The notes: generated from the letters alone by a model not told the origin. A stretch of 64,000 bases of DNA from Blastomonas sp. CACIA14H2 (GCA_000503195.1 AYSC01000006.1:49623-113622); one strand, 5' to 3'; positions 28,761 through 38,250 are shown, counted from the first letter of the stretch. Made by a program: numbers and translations.

Positions 28761-29089
28761 TGTTCCAGCGCTGGTGCCAGGCGGGCTTTCCCCCGGCTGA
28801 GTTCTGGTACCAGACACCCCGCTCGACATTGCTGGCGATCTGGGGCGCGCGGCAGCGCCTCGAATCCGATTTTCGCAACATCGTCACCGGTGCCTGGCTT
28901 GGCGGCATGCTCGGCCAGTGCCCGCCGGCGCAATATCCCCCGCTCGAGAAGCTGATCGGCGATCAGGGTGAAAGCCCCACGCCTTCCCCGCAAATCATGG
29001 ACCCCAAGGAAGCCGCCGCAAATGCGCGCGTCTGGGGTTTGCTGCTGAGTGCCGGAAACAGGCGAAAAGCCCGGAAAGGTAAGCCATGA
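28760..29089 (+). CDS. Tail assembly chaperone, second frame (gpT-like part)
   Basis: A 109-residue ORF whose ATG shares a base with the previous stop (TGATG). FQRWCQAGFPPAEFWYQTPRS followed by LAIWGARQRLE resembles the small protein placed after gp10 in gene transfer agents and related phages. It is probably made chiefly as the C-terminal part of the -1 frameshift product, although reinitiation at this ATG is possible. Its stop overlaps the tape measure start by 4 nt. Confidence 0.72.
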   Translation: MFQRWCQAGFPPAEFWYQTPRSTLLAIWGARQRLESDFRNIVTGAWLGGMLGQCPPAQYPPLEKLIGDQGESPTPSPQIMDPKEAAANARVWGLLLSAGNRRKARKGKP

Positions 29090-32000
29090 GCGGACCGATT
29101 GCCTCGCTCAGCGCGGCTCTCAGCTGGGACCTCGCCGATTTCGAGCGCGGGACGCGGCATATCGAGATGTCGTTCCAGCGGCTGCTGACGCTGGGCCGCG
29201 ATATGGCGGCGGGTTTCCAGCAGATCGGCCAGCGCATGACGCTGGGAATCACTGCGCCGATGATCGCGATCGGTGCCTATACGGTCAACGCAGCCAGCGA
29301 CCTGCAGGAGCTGCAGAGCGCGTTCGACTATACGTTCGGTGCGTCGGCCGCGACGATGAACGCCTGGGCCGAAAGCACTGGCAACGCGATGGGCCGCGCC
29401 ACCAGCGAAATGAAGGCGGGCGCGCTCGCCATGGGTCAGCTGTTCAAGCAGGCCGCGCCGACTGAAGAGGCAGCCGCGCGCCTGTCGCAACGGTTCACGG
29501 CGCTCGCGCAGGATGCCGCCAGCTTCTACAACACGAGCTTTGACGAGGCGATCGGCAAGATCCGATCCGGCCTGTCAGGCGAGAGCGAACCGCTGCGCGA
29601 TTTCGGCGTTTTCCTGACCGAAGCCGCGGTGAAGGCCAAGGCGCTCGAGCTCGGCATGATCAAAGTCGGCGAGGAGCTGAGCGAGCAGGGCAAGATCATG
29701 GCCCGCGCGATCCTGATCCAGGAGGGCCTTGCTGACGCCAATGGCGATGTCGAGCGCACCGCTGGCAGCTTTGCGAACCGCGTGCGCGCGCTCAAGGCCA
29801 ACATCCAGGAACTGGCCGAGGAGATCGGTGAGCGATTCCTGCCTTATGCGGAGAAGTTTGTCGGTTGGGCCCAGAGCGCGGTCCAGTGGATCGGCGAGCT
29901 TCCGGGTTGGGTAAAGGACGCGGCCATCGGGTTCGGCATCTTTGCCGCCGCGATCGGTCCGGTCATGATCGCGCTCGGCGCGCTGGCGGCAACTGTTCTG
30001 CCCTTGTTCCTTGCCAATATGGGGCCGGTGTTCGTTGCAATCTCGGCGATCATCAATCCTTTCGGCACTGCCGTCGTCATCCTTGGGAAGCTTGCCGGCG
30101 AATTCGGCCTGGTCGGCCGCGCTCTTGCCCTGCTGACCGGCGGTGCAGCGCGGTTTCTTGGCCCATGGGGTCTCGTCATCTCAGCGATCATGCTGTTTTC
30201 CGACAGCATCGGCAGTGCATTGCGCGGCATTGGCGCGATGATCCGCGACACACTGGGCCCGAAGGCCGAGGAGCTGGTCAACCGTTTTGCGGCGCTGTTC
30301 GCTGAGCTCGAGCAGGCTTTTCGCGACGTTGCCGCAAGCCCGATCGGCCAGTTCTTCACCATGCTGATCGATATCGTCGGGGTTCTGATCGAGGTCCTGC
30401 TTCGCTTGGTCGGCGCCGGCGTCATTGCCGGGATCGGTGCACTGATCGACATGATCAGCGGCATCGTCGAGTTCGTCCAGGGCGTGGTGCAGACCGTTTC
30501 CAAGCTGCTGCAGGGCGACTGGGAAGGTGCCTGGCAATCCGCTGGCAACACCGTCGCGCGCGCAGTGCAGCGCATTGCCAACCTGATCAGGGGCGTGATG
30601 CCCTGGCTGGCTGCTGCCCTCGATCTGATGGCGCGCCTGACCGGCGATCCGACGCCGATGCAGAGTGGCAAGTCGCCCGGTGCGCTCGGTGCGGCCAGCT
30701 TCTTGTTTAACACTGCGAACAAGGCGACCGAATCCATGCCGGCAGCGGTTGCCGGAGGCTCCTATGCGATTGCAGGCACCGGCGGTGGCGGCCGCAAGGG
30801 CGGTGGCGGTCGATCGGGGCCGAGCGCGGAAGAGCTCGCCGATCGGCGCGAGGAAATCAGGCTCGAGCAGGCGCTGGCCGTCGCGCGCGAGAAGGGCGAT
30901 ATCGAAACCCAGCGTGCGCTGCGGCGCCAGCTCGATCTCAAGTCCAAAGTCGATCAGTACGAGCGCGCTGGGCTGGACAAGGCAGCGGCGAAGCTCGCTG
31001 CGGAAAAGGACTTGACCGAGCTGGATCAGGCTCGAGCCGAAGCCATGGCGCGCGAGATCGCGACCGAGGAACGCTCGATCGACATCCAGCTGGCTGAGCT
31101 GCGCAACGATTACGAGGCAGTCCGATTCCTGAAGGATCAGGAGTATCTCGAGCGCCAGATCCTGATGTGGCGCGAGAAGGGCCTGTCGATCGCCGAGGCT
31201 GAACGCCAGGCGGCGCAAGATCTGAAGAACCTGGAGCAGGCGCGCGCCGAACAGACGGCACGCCGGATGGCCGACCAGGAAGACGCCCGCCAGATCGAGC
31301 TGGCCCGAATGCGTGGCGATGACCCGCGACGGATTTTCGCGCTCGAGGAGCGTCGCCGGATCCGCGATCGCGCCGACGAGCTGCGATCGCAAGGCGTCAA
31401 TGAAGACGATGCGCAGGCCAAGGCGCTGCAGGAAGGTTCCGAAAGATCGCGCGCTGCCCTCACCGGCACTTTTCGCGACACCTTCCGGGCAGGCCTGCAG
31501 GCAGCCATGAACGGCGATCTTGGCGGCTTCTTCAAGAACTGGATCGAGACCCGGGCTTTTGACGCGCTGGCACGCGTCCTCGATCGCCTGGCCGACCAGC
31601 TGGCCAATCTGGTCAGCGGAGGCGGTGGCGGCGGTGGGCTGCTTGGCGCGGTGCTTGGTCTCGCCGGGTCGGCCAGTGGGCTTGCGGCGGGGGCTGGTGC
31701 CGCAAGGTCGGCGGGTTCGGCCGTCGGAGCTGCTGCAGCGCGCGCAAGCAAGGCTGCTTATGTTCCACGCTTCAACACGGGTGGCTGGGGCACGATCAAG
31801 GGCTTCCCCGGCATCGACACCAATGTTCTTAGCCTCAACGACAATCCGATCGCCATGGTGTCTTCGGGCGAGCTGCTGAACGTGCAGAAGGCCGGCGAAG
31901 GATCCGCCCGAGCCGTGCAGCAGGCGGTGCGGGTCGTGCTCGAGGATACGACCGGGCTGTTCCGCACCCGAGTCGAGCAGATCAGTGGCGATGTTTCGGG

Positions 32001-32097
32001 ATCGCAGATCGCTGCCGCGCGCCCGGCGATCGCTGCGGATGGTGCTGCCGCTGCCATCCAGCGCATCAAGCGCATGCAGGACAGGCAGATCGGCTGA
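29086..32097 (+). CDS. Tail tape measure protein
   Basis: A 1003-residue protein. An amphipathic N-terminal part (FERGTRHIEMSFQRLLTLG) leads to the tape measure core (GKIRSGLSGESEPLRDFGV). Hydrophobic segments between about 275 and 400 (AAIGPVMIALGALAATVLPLF) and near 440-460 probably insert in the host membrane. A long charged coiled coil (about 580-800) and a Gly-rich hinge near 845 follow. Its length would set a tail of roughly 150 nm by the usual 1.5 angstrom per residue rule. Confidence 0.93.
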   Translation: MSGPIASLSAALSWDLADFERGTRHIEMSFQRLLTLGRDMAAGFQQIGQRMTLGITAPMIAIGAYTVNAASDLQELQSAFDYTFGASAATMNAWAESTGNAMGRATSEMKAGALAMGQLFKQAAPTEEAAARLSQRFTALAQDAASFYNTSFDEAIGKIRSGLSGESEPLRDFGVFLTEAAVKAKALELGMIKVGEELSEQGKIMARAILIQEGLADANGDVERTAGSFANRVRALKANIQELAEEIGERFLPYAEKFVGWAQSAVQWIGELPGWVKDAAIGFGIFAAAIGPVMIALGALAATVLPLFLANMGPVFVAISAIINPFGTAVVILGKLAGEFGLVGRALALLTGGAARFLGPWGLVISAIMLFSDSIGSALRGIGAMIRDTLGPKAEELVNRFAALFAELEQAFRDVAASPIGQFFTMLIDIVGVLIEVLLRLVGAGVIAGIGALIDMISGIVEFVQGVVQTVSKLLQGDWEGAWQSAGNTVARAVQRIANLIRGVMPWLAAALDLMARLTGDPTPMQSGKSPGALGAASFLFNTANKATESMPAAVAGGSYAIAGTGGGGRKGGGGRSGPSAEELADRREEIRLEQALAVAREKGDIETQRALRRQLDLKSKVDQYERAGLDKAAAKLAAEKDLTELDQARAEAMAREIATEERSIDIQLAELRNDYEAVRFLKDQEYLERQILMWREKGLSIAEAERQAAQDLKNLEQARAEQTARRMADQEDARQIELARMRGDDPRRIFALEERRRIRDRADELRSQGVNEDDAQAKALQEGSERSRAALTGTFRDTFRAGLQAAMNGDLGGFFKNWIETRAFDALARVLDRLADQLANLVSGGGGGGGLLGAVLGLAGSASGLAAGAGAARSAGSAVGAAAARASKAAYVPRFNTGGWGTIKGFPGIDTNVLSLNDNPIAMVSSGELLNVQKAGEGSARAVQQAVRVVLEDTTGLFRTRVEQISGDVSGSQIAAARPAIAADGAAAAIQRIKRMQDRQIG

Positions 32098-32690
32098 TGC
32101 CAGTCGAACTGCCAAACCGCCCCGCCTCCCGGCGGATGGGCGTGCGCATGATCGATTATGGCGGCACGCTGACGCCTGGTCTGGGCGGCCCTACGCAACG
32201 GATCAATCGCAACGGTAACCGCTTCGCCATTTCGGTCCAGCTGCCGCCAATGATCGCCGACGACGCGCGCGCCTGGCTGGCCGCGTTGAATGCCGGCGTC
32301 GAGGAGGGCGTGATCTGGCGGTTTCGCCAGGTGGATCTTTTCCCGGGCTCCCCAGGCAATGTCGTCGTAAATGGCAATGGCCAGGCCGGAAAGACGCTGG
32401 CGGTGCGGGGATGCAATGCGAACTATCCTTTCCGGCGAGGCCAGTTCTTCAATCTGGTCGAAGGCGGCCGTCGCTATCTGCATCAGGTGTTCACGCCGAT
32501 CGGCGCGAGCAGCGACGGCAGGGCCCTGTTGCCGATCAGACCTGCCTTGCGCGTGGAACCCAGCGACGGATCTGCGCTGATCGTCGGACAACCCGTTATC
32601 GAGGGCCTGCTCGAGGGCAATGGCTTCAGCTACGAGGTCGATGAGCAGGACATGACCAATATCGGCTTCACCATCGTGGAGAGCCGGTGA
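32097..32690 (+). CDS. Distal tail protein of unknown family
   Basis: A 197-residue beta-rich protein located directly after the tape measure. It has QRINRNGNRFAISVQLPPMIADDARAWLAAL and a late LRVEPSDGSALIVGQPVIEGLL. This is the place of the distal tail or DUF2460-type proteins, but I do not recognise a defined family. Start shares one base with the tape measure stop. Confidence 0.65.
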   Translation: MPVELPNRPASRRMGVRMIDYGGTLTPGLGGPTQRINRNGNRFAISVQLPPMIADDARAWLAALNAGVEEGVIWRFRQVDLFPGSPGNVVVNGNGQAGKTLAVRGCNANYPFRRGQFFNLVEGGRRYLHQVFTPIGASSDGRALLPIRPALRVEPSDGSALIVGQPVIEGLLEGNGFSYEVDEQDMTNIGFTIVESR

Positions 32691-33307
32691 TGTCGTTTGC
32701 CGGCGACAACATCCATCTGATCGGCTTCTGCAAGATCGAGCTGCCGACGCGCACGCTGCGGATCTGTGACGGCGGCTTCTGCTATTTCGGCGGCGAGAAA
32801 TACGATTCCGAGGACAGCCTGTTCGGCTCGATCGCGGGGATCGACGAGTTCGAGGCCTCGCTGGGCGATGCGGCCGAGGACGCCAAGCTGGTATTCGCCC
32901 CGCCGGCGACGACGGCGGCAGCCGATATCAACAGCAGCACCTTCCAGAACAGCCGCGCGCGATTCTGGATGGGCACGATCGGGCCCGACGGCAAGACGGT
33001 GACCACGGCCGAGCAGCTGATGGACGCGCTGGTCGATTACACCGTGCTGCGGCTGCGCCAGTCGGGCCGCGAGCTCGAGATGTCGTTCATCGGCAGGCCC
33101 GAAAAGCTGTTCCTCCGCCAGGAGGGCAACAGCCTGAATGCGCGGTTCCACAAGTCGATCTGGCCTGGCGAGAAGGGCCTGGACAATGTCGGTGCCAAGC
33201 TGACGATCGCCTGGGGCGTCGGCAGCCCGCGCGGCCTGACCAGCGGTGGCGGCGGTGGCGGCGGTGGCGGCTTCAATTTCGGCAACCCAGTGGTGCGCGA
33301 GCAATGA
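32690..33307 (+). CDS. Tail protein, DUF2163-like position
   Basis: A 205-residue protein. GFCKIELPTRTLRICDGGFCYFGGEKYD near the N-terminus has the form of tail hub components in GTA-like tails, and the body has ARFWMGTIGPDGKTVTTAEQL. The C-terminus includes nine consecutive glycines before FNFGNPVV. The ATG at 32690 shares a base with the previous stop. Family is uncertain. Confidence 0.62.
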   Translation: MSFAGDNIHLIGFCKIELPTRTLRICDGGFCYFGGEKYDSEDSLFGSIAGIDEFEASLGDAAEDAKLVFAPPATTAAADINSSTFQNSRARFWMGTIGPDGKTVTTAEQLMDALVDYTVLRLRQSGRELEMSFIGRPEKLFLRQEGNSLNARFHKSIWPGEKGLDNVGAKLTIAWGVGSPRGLTSGGGGGGGGGFNFGNPVVREQ

Positions 33308-33723
33308 CGGCGATGCTGGCGATGCGCGCGGATGCCACCAACCGCACGGTGGCAGCATTCCAGCGGCCTTTCGACTGGGACGGTGCAAGCTGCATCCACC
33401 TGGCGCATGCGCATGCTATCAACATGGGCCATCAGCCGCCGCCGCTGCCGATCTTCCGCAGCAGGCAGGGCGCGCTCCGCGGACTGGTGAAGACGGGGCA
33501 CCGCACGCTGGAAGGCCTGATGGACAGCCTGTTCGAGCGGATTGCGCCAGCGAAGATGCTGGTCGGTGACATCGCGATGCTGCCGGGCGAGGACAAGCGG
33601 CTGAAAGCGCTGGTGATCTTCGACGGCCATCTTTCGGTCGCAGGCTGGCACGAGGCGCATCCGGAAACGCTGGTTTGGATCAAGCACATGCAGGGCGACC
33701 TGATCGCGGCCTGGAGGCTCTGA
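33304..33723 (+). CDS. NlpC/P60-like tail hub peptidase (DUF6950-type)
   Basis: A 139-residue protein. PFDWDGASCIHLAHAHA places a cysteine after an aromatic-acid-rich loop, as in NlpC/P60 enzymes (the W-g-x-x-D-C pattern). LVGDIAMLPGEDKRLKALVIFDGHLSVAGW provides the strand with a candidate catalytic histidine. Its position between tail hub and tail tip is standard for the enzyme that locally opens peptidoglycan during DNA entry. Confidence 0.68.
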   Translation: MTAMLAMRADATNRTVAAFQRPFDWDGASCIHLAHAHAINMGHQPPPLPIFRSRQGALRGLVKTGHRTLEGLMDSLFERIAPAKMLVGDIAMLPGEDKRLKALVIFDGHLSVAGWHEAHPETLVWIKHMQGDLIAAWRL

Positions 33724-33733
33724 GCGAACCATC

Positions 33734-35662
33734 ATGAGCAAGGTGTTCAAGATCGTCGGCGTCGTCGCCGGCGTGGTCGGAGCTATAGCGCTGACCGCCG
33801 GTACGCTTGGGGCGGGGTCTGCAGCGACTGCCGCGCTGCTGACCAAGATCGGGACCATTGCCTCAATCGCGTCGGCTGCAGCCACCGTCGGAGCGCGCAT
33901 GACCGCCAAGCCGCCGCCCGCGCGCGGGACGGTGAACGAAACGACGATCGGCGCGAACCAGCCCATGCCGTACCTGATCGGCGAGACCTATTCGGGCGGT
34001 GCGATGGTGCACGAGGCCGGATATGGCGCGACGCTGAAGAAGGTGAAGAACCCCTATTATTTCCGGGCGGTCACCTATTCGTTCTGCGGACCGCTGGCGG
34101 CGCTGCTCGGCATCTATGCCGATTTCGAGCAGATCAGCTTTTCCGGCAATGCGGCGACCGGCTTTTACAGCGGCTTCCTCTATGCCGATACGCAGCTCGG
34201 CGCGACGCCGGAGAGCAATGCGCTGGCGCCGCAATGGGCGGGCTGCCCGAACTGGGGCGCCGATCACAAGCTGAGCGGCCATGGGGCGATCGGCTTTTCG
34301 ATGCTGTTCGACAAGGAGGGCGAGCGCTTCGCTTCCGGTCAGCCGCAGCTCGGCACGGTGTGGCGCGGGGTGCTCTGCTACGATCCGCGGCTCGACAGCA
34401 CGCGGCCCGGCGGCAGCGGCGCGCAGCGCATCGATGACGAAACGACCTGGGGCTGGAACCGCAATCCTGCCTGCCACGCGGCGACCTATGCCTATGGCCG
34501 GTACCAGAACGGCATCAAGGTGTTCGGCGTCGACCTGGGCGACGCGGCGATCGACCTTGCCGGTACCATCGCCTGGGCCAATCTGTGCGATGCCAATGGC
34601 TGGCATGTCGACGGCACGATCTATGAGCCTGGCGACAAATGGGCGAACCTGAAGGAAATCTGCCAGGCGGGCGGCGGCGAGCCGGTCCTGGCCGGTGGCC
34701 TGCTCAAATGGCGCTGGCAGAAGCCGCACGTCTCGCTGCGGACGATCACCGGCGACGATCTGGCGCGCCCCGACATGGAGGTGCCGAGCAACCATACGTG
34801 GAAGCAGCGGCGCAACACCATCATCCCGCTGTGGCGATCGTCGGCGAACAAATGGGATTATGTCCAGACCGATCCGGTCACCAAGGCCGAATGGGTCGGG
34901 GAAGACGGCGAGGAAAAGGCGTTCGAGCAGCAATATCGCCTGGTCCAGGACAAGGACCAGGCCGCGCAGCTCGGCGCGTACCAGATTGCCGAGGAACGCG
35001 GTCCCGGCACGATCACGCTGGTGCTGAAGCCCGAGTTCATGATCTATGATCCTGGCGATGGCCTGACGATCGACATTCCGGAAGCAGGCATGGAGATGCT
35101 CCCGGTCATCGTCACGAGCCGATCGGTCGCGCCCGATACCGGCGAGGTGACGATTGCGTTCATGACGCGCGAGCCTGGCGTTGATGCCTGGGCGCTGGGC
35201 CAGACCGGCACCGCGCCGCCGCCATCGCCGACCGTCAGCGCGCAGGAGCGTGACGAGGCAGCAGGGAACAATCAGAACCCGCTGGGCTACACCTCTACGC
35301 TGATCGCCTCGAGCTATCCCGTCGGCTTTGCTGAGGACCCGATCACGGCCATCGATGCGGGGAGCGACTGCACCGTCACAGTGCCCGATCACTCGCGCGT
35401 CTATCCCGACAAGACGGTCGCTGTAACCGGGGGCGACATCACCGGCCTCGAGTACGGCACGCTGATCCTGATCTATTATGACGACCCCGATCGCGCCGGC
35501 GGCGCGGTCACCTTTGGCGTGACGACAGACCTCGAGGCGGCACGCGTCAGCAGCACCCATCCTGACCGCCATTATGTCGGCGCGGTGACGACGCCGACCC
35601 TCGGCGGCGGGCCGGTCGATGGCGATGGCGGCGCGCCTCCGGGCGGCGGGCCAATTCCGTGA
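33734..35662 (+). CDS. Tail tip / host-specificity protein
   Basis: A 642-residue protein. It starts with a hydrophobic Gly/Ala segment (VAGVVGAIALTAGTLGAGSAA), then a hub-like core with NQPMPYLIGETYSGGAMVHEAGYG, YRFAVTYSF-type strands and RTITGDDLARPDMEVPSNHTW. The C-terminal 150 residues are a separate domain beginning after PPPSPTVSAQERDEA. This is the J-like central tip protein of siphoviruses. A short C-terminal Gly/Pro tail is probably flexible. Confidence 0.8.
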   Translation: MSKVFKIVGVVAGVVGAIALTAGTLGAGSAATAALLTKIGTIASIASAAATVGARMTAKPPPARGTVNETTIGANQPMPYLIGETYSGGAMVHEAGYGATLKKVKNPYYFRAVTYSFCGPLAALLGIYADFEQISFSGNAATGFYSGFLYADTQLGATPESNALAPQWAGCPNWGADHKLSGHGAIGFSMLFDKEGERFASGQPQLGTVWRGVLCYDPRLDSTRPGGSGAQRIDDETTWGWNRNPACHAATYAYGRYQNGIKVFGVDLGDAAIDLAGTIAWANLCDANGWHVDGTIYEPGDKWANLKEICQAGGGEPVLAGGLLKWRWQKPHVSLRTITGDDLARPDMEVPSNHTWKQRRNTIIPLWRSSANKWDYVQTDPVTKAEWVGEDGEEKAFEQQYRLVQDKDQAAQLGAYQIAEERGPGTITLVLKPEFMIYDPGDGLTIDIPEAGMEMLPVIVTSRSVAPDTGEVTIAFMTREPGVDAWALGQTGTAPPPSPTVSAQERDEAAGNNQNPLGYTSTLIASSYPVGFAEDPITAIDAGSDCTVTVPDHSRVYPDKTVAVTGGDITGLEYGTLILIYYDDPDRAGGAVTFGVTTDLEAARVSSTHPDRHYVGAVTTPTLGGGPVDGDGGAPPGGGPIP

Positions 35663-35684
35663 TTTCGAGAAGCGAGGCAAAGCC

Positions 35685-36077
35685 ATGATCGGCAATGATT
35701 TCAAGGCCGCGATCGCGCGCCGCGGTGCGGTGTATCGCGAACTGACGATGTTCCGAAACGAGGATTTCGACCAGACCATTGTTTTCAAGGATGTCGACTT
35801 CAGCGCCGATACCTTTGCCGCGCAAATCCGCCACCTGCCAGATTCGGGCGGTGCGCCTCTGGCTAGTTTCGAGATCGAAGGTCCGACGTTCTCCCTCGGT
35901 GACACCAGCCTTACGCTGTCGCTCGACCTCGTCGGCAATGTTGTCGGCGATTTGCCCGCCGCGCCGGAGACGGGCCAGAACGCCGTTTTCTATTGGGATC
36001 TGAGCCGCACCAGCGGCGGTCGCACGCGCACGCTGTTCGCTGGTCCCGTCACCGTCATTCCGGGGAGCACGATCTGA
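35685..36077 (+). CDS. Tail/baseplate-associated protein
   Basis: A 130-residue beta-rich protein (RGAVYRELTMFRNEDFDQTIVF, then DTFAAQIRHLPDSGGAPLASF). The pattern of short antiparallel strands resembles small baseplate adaptor domains that attach fibres. ATG 35685 has GAGGC-type pairing 8 nt upstream; a longer in-frame start overlapping the tip gene is unlikely. Its stop shares a base with the tail spike start. Confidence 0.62.
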   Translation: MIGNDFKAAIARRGAVYRELTMFRNEDFDQTIVFKDVDFSADTFAAQIRHLPDSGGAPLASFEIEGPTFSLGDTSLTLSLDLVGNVVGDLPAAPETGQNAVFYWDLSRTSGGRTRTLFAGPVTVIPGSTI

Positions 36078-37762
36078 TGACCCAGACCGTTTCCGTTGTC
36101 ATCGACAACGTGCCGATCGAGGTCGCGTTCTATGACACCAACACCCGCGAGGCTCAGCTGAAGGCCATTCAGGCCGAAGAGAGCGCTGAGACTGCGGTCG
36201 CTGCCAAGGATGTTGCGCTGCTCGCGGCGATTGGCCTGGGGCCGTTTGCCGACACGACCGCAGGCCTGGCGGCAACGACCAATGGCCAGTATTTCTACAC
36301 CGTATCGCCCGCCAACCTTTATCTGAACAATGCCGGCACCGCCGTGCTGCAAGACGAACTGGCGACGCTGGCGCGATCGCTGGGCGTAATGGCGCCGACG
36401 ATCGTGCCGGACAATGCGACGATCAAGCAGGCGATCGAGACGCTGGGCGAGAATGTTGAGAGCGATGATGGCGCCGGGTTCGTCGGCCTGAAGCAGGGCG
36501 GCAAGGTTCAACATGGCATCCCGTACGTCACCCCCATGATGAAGAATGCAGCGGGCGACGGGACTTGGAACGACACTGCTGCAGCCCAGGACGCGATCTA
36601 CGAGGCTTCTGCTCGCGGGTGGGAGGTGGTGCTACCCAAGGGCTATTCGTTCAGCAACACTGGCCTGATCCTGCCCGATAACACGATCATCAAGGGTGAA
36701 GGGAGGCTGATCAACACGGCGAACCGCCTGACCTTGGGCAATGGTTGCCTGGTCGAGGGCATCAAGATCGGCGGGAACGACAAGGCCGGGCTTTCCGATG
36801 GTATCCGCATCCATGATGTTGCTGACTGCGTCGTGCGCGGCGTGGAGCTGGACGGCATCGCCTATTCAGGCATTACGCTCAGCAATGCCAACGGCGTGCT
36901 GATCGAAGGGCTGACCGCCAGGAACATCGGTGATCCGGATGCGCCTTTCTGGTTTGCGACATCATCGGGGATGGTGGTTTATGCCCAGAACAGCAGCGGC
37001 GTCACGATCCAAAGGTGCCCGAAGGCCGAGCAGATTTACGGCAGCGCCGCTTACTTCATCGGCACCGGCTGCACCGATTTCGTCATCACCGACAGCGAGG
37101 TAACGGACACGTTCTATCGCGCCTTTCAGGTGTTCGGAACTGGCCACCGCAGGATCGTCATCTCCCGCAACCGCGGCTATCGCATGGGCGAACTCAACGA
37201 CAGCGGCTCTGGCATCGGATGCAATGGCATCTATGTAGCATCTGACAGCACCGACCCGTCGAACATCGACATCGAATCGAACATTCTGGAGAACCTCGCC
37301 GAGAACGGAATCGAGGTGCTTTGCGCAGCGCGCATCCGGGCCAACAAGATCAAGACCACCGGCTATCGAGCACTGTCCACGCCGTCCAACGAAGGCATGT
37401 TCATCGAAAGCGGCAGCATCGTCGAAGATAACGTCATCACCTCCGCTGCTTTCATCGGCATTCGCTCTTATGTCGACGGCTACACCGCTTCCAGCATGGT
37501 CGTCAGGAACAACACCGTGATCGCCGCGGTGGGCGATGCGATCAATTTCCAGGCCAATGGTTCCGGCTCGACCTATGTCAATTCCCGGGTCTCTGGCAAT
37601 CAGCTGGTCAGCTATGGCGGCGCTTATGCCATCGCCATCTCGGGCACGTCGGGAGCTGCCATCGGCAGCTCGAATGCAGTCAACGACAATGTGGCAGTGA
37701 ATGGCGCGGCGGTCGCGATCGCGGCAGACGTGCGTAAATCCGGCAACAGCTGGCAATGGTGA
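36077..37762 (+). CDS. Tail spike with right-handed parallel beta-helix
   Basis: A 561-residue protein. The N-terminal 140 residues attach to the tail. A pectate-lyase-like start (AAAQDAIYEASARGWEVVLPKG) opens a parallel beta-helix of repeated short strands such as DCVVRGVELDGIAYSGITLSN and NNTVIAAVGDAINFQANGSG up to the C-terminus. Such spikes bind and often degrade surface polysaccharide. No catalytic residues can be assigned. The C-terminus (ADVRKSGNSWQW) is short, so no separate trimerisation domain is seen. Confidence 0.82.
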   Translation: MTQTVSVVIDNVPIEVAFYDTNTREAQLKAIQAEESAETAVAAKDVALLAAIGLGPFADTTAGLAATTNGQYFYTVSPANLYLNNAGTAVLQDELATLARSLGVMAPTIVPDNATIKQAIETLGENVESDDGAGFVGLKQGGKVQHGIPYVTPMMKNAAGDGTWNDTAAAQDAIYEASARGWEVVLPKGYSFSNTGLILPDNTIIKGEGRLINTANRLTLGNGCLVEGIKIGGNDKAGLSDGIRIHDVADCVVRGVELDGIAYSGITLSNANGVLIEGLTARNIGDPDAPFWFATSSGMVVYAQNSSGVTIQRCPKAEQIYGSAAYFIGTGCTDFVITDSEVTDTFYRAFQVFGTGHRRIVISRNRGYRMGELNDSGSGIGCNGIYVASDSTDPSNIDIESNILENLAENGIEVLCAARIRANKIKTTGYRALSTPSNEGMFIESGSIVEDNVITSAAFIGIRSYVDGYTASSMVVRNNTVIAAVGDAINFQANGSGSTYVNSRVSGNQLVSYGGAYAIAISGTSGAAIGSSNAVNDNVAVNGAAVAIAADVRKSGNSWQW

Positions 37763-37766
37763 TCTC

Positions 37767-38009
37767 ATGAGAAACGTTCGATTGGGTGGCGTGGGCCCGG
37801 ATGGGTTCGAGGCCGGGCAGGCTGTCGAATATCTTCGTCAGGACGATGATGGAAGCGAGAGCTGGGTTGCTGCCACCATCCAGTGGTACTCGGCCAATTT
37901 CCTGACCGGCAGCGGCAATTGGGTTATCCGCCTGCACGATGCTCCTAGCAGCAGCGACATGCAATCGGTGCCGTTCCACAGCGAACGCTTGCGCGCAGCC
38001 GACGTTTAA
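37767..38009 (+). CDS. Small phage protein after tail spike
   Basis: An 80-residue protein (VGPDGFEAGQAVEYLRQDDDG, then SWVAATIQWYSANFLTGSGNWVIRLHD) with spaced Trp residues and beta-rich character, like a small Tudor/SH3-type fold. The start lies 4 nt after the spike stop. Could be a fibre chaperone; the function is unknown. Confidence 0.55.
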   Translation: MRNVRLGGVGPDGFEAGQAVEYLRQDDDGSESWVAATIQWYSANFLTGSGNWVIRLHDAPSSSDMQSVPFHSERLRAADV

Positions 38010-38022
38010 CGAAGGGCCATCG

Positions 38023-38250
38023 ATGACACCTGAACTTATCGCTGCCTTTGGGCAGTTCGGCCCGCTGGGCCTCATGATCGGCTATCTCGTCTGGCGGGAG
38101 ACCAAGGAGCGCGCGGCAGCGATCGCGCGCGACGCCGACGTGATCAAGCGTGACCTCGCCCAGGCAGATGCCAACAAGGAACTGGCGGCTGCACTGGCAG
38201 CGCTAACCGTCACGATCCAGAACATGCTGCCGGGAGGTCGCGGCCGATGA
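38023..38250 (+). CDS. Holin-like single-span membrane protein
   Basis: A 75-residue protein. Residues 4-24 (LIAAFGQFGPLGLMIGYLVW) form one membrane helix followed by a charged coiled coil (RETKERAAAIARDADVIKRDL) and a basic end. Located just upstream of the endolysin, it is the best holin candidate, although holins usually have at least one more short membrane segment; a spanin or anti-holin role is possible. Confidence 0.6.
   Translation: MTPELIAAFGQFGPLGLMIGYLVWRETKERAAAIARDADVIKRDLAQADANKELAAALAALTVTIQNMLPGGRGR

Noticed and set aside
30181..32115. A 644-residue minus-strand open frame across the tape measure gene
   Set aside because: Shadow frame of a GC-rich coding region; no ribosome-binding site and no recognisable domain.
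33863..35938. A 691-residue minus-strand frame opposite the tail tip gene
   Set aside because: Arg/Asp/Ile-rich shadow translation with no domain, on the opposite strand to the whole tail operon.
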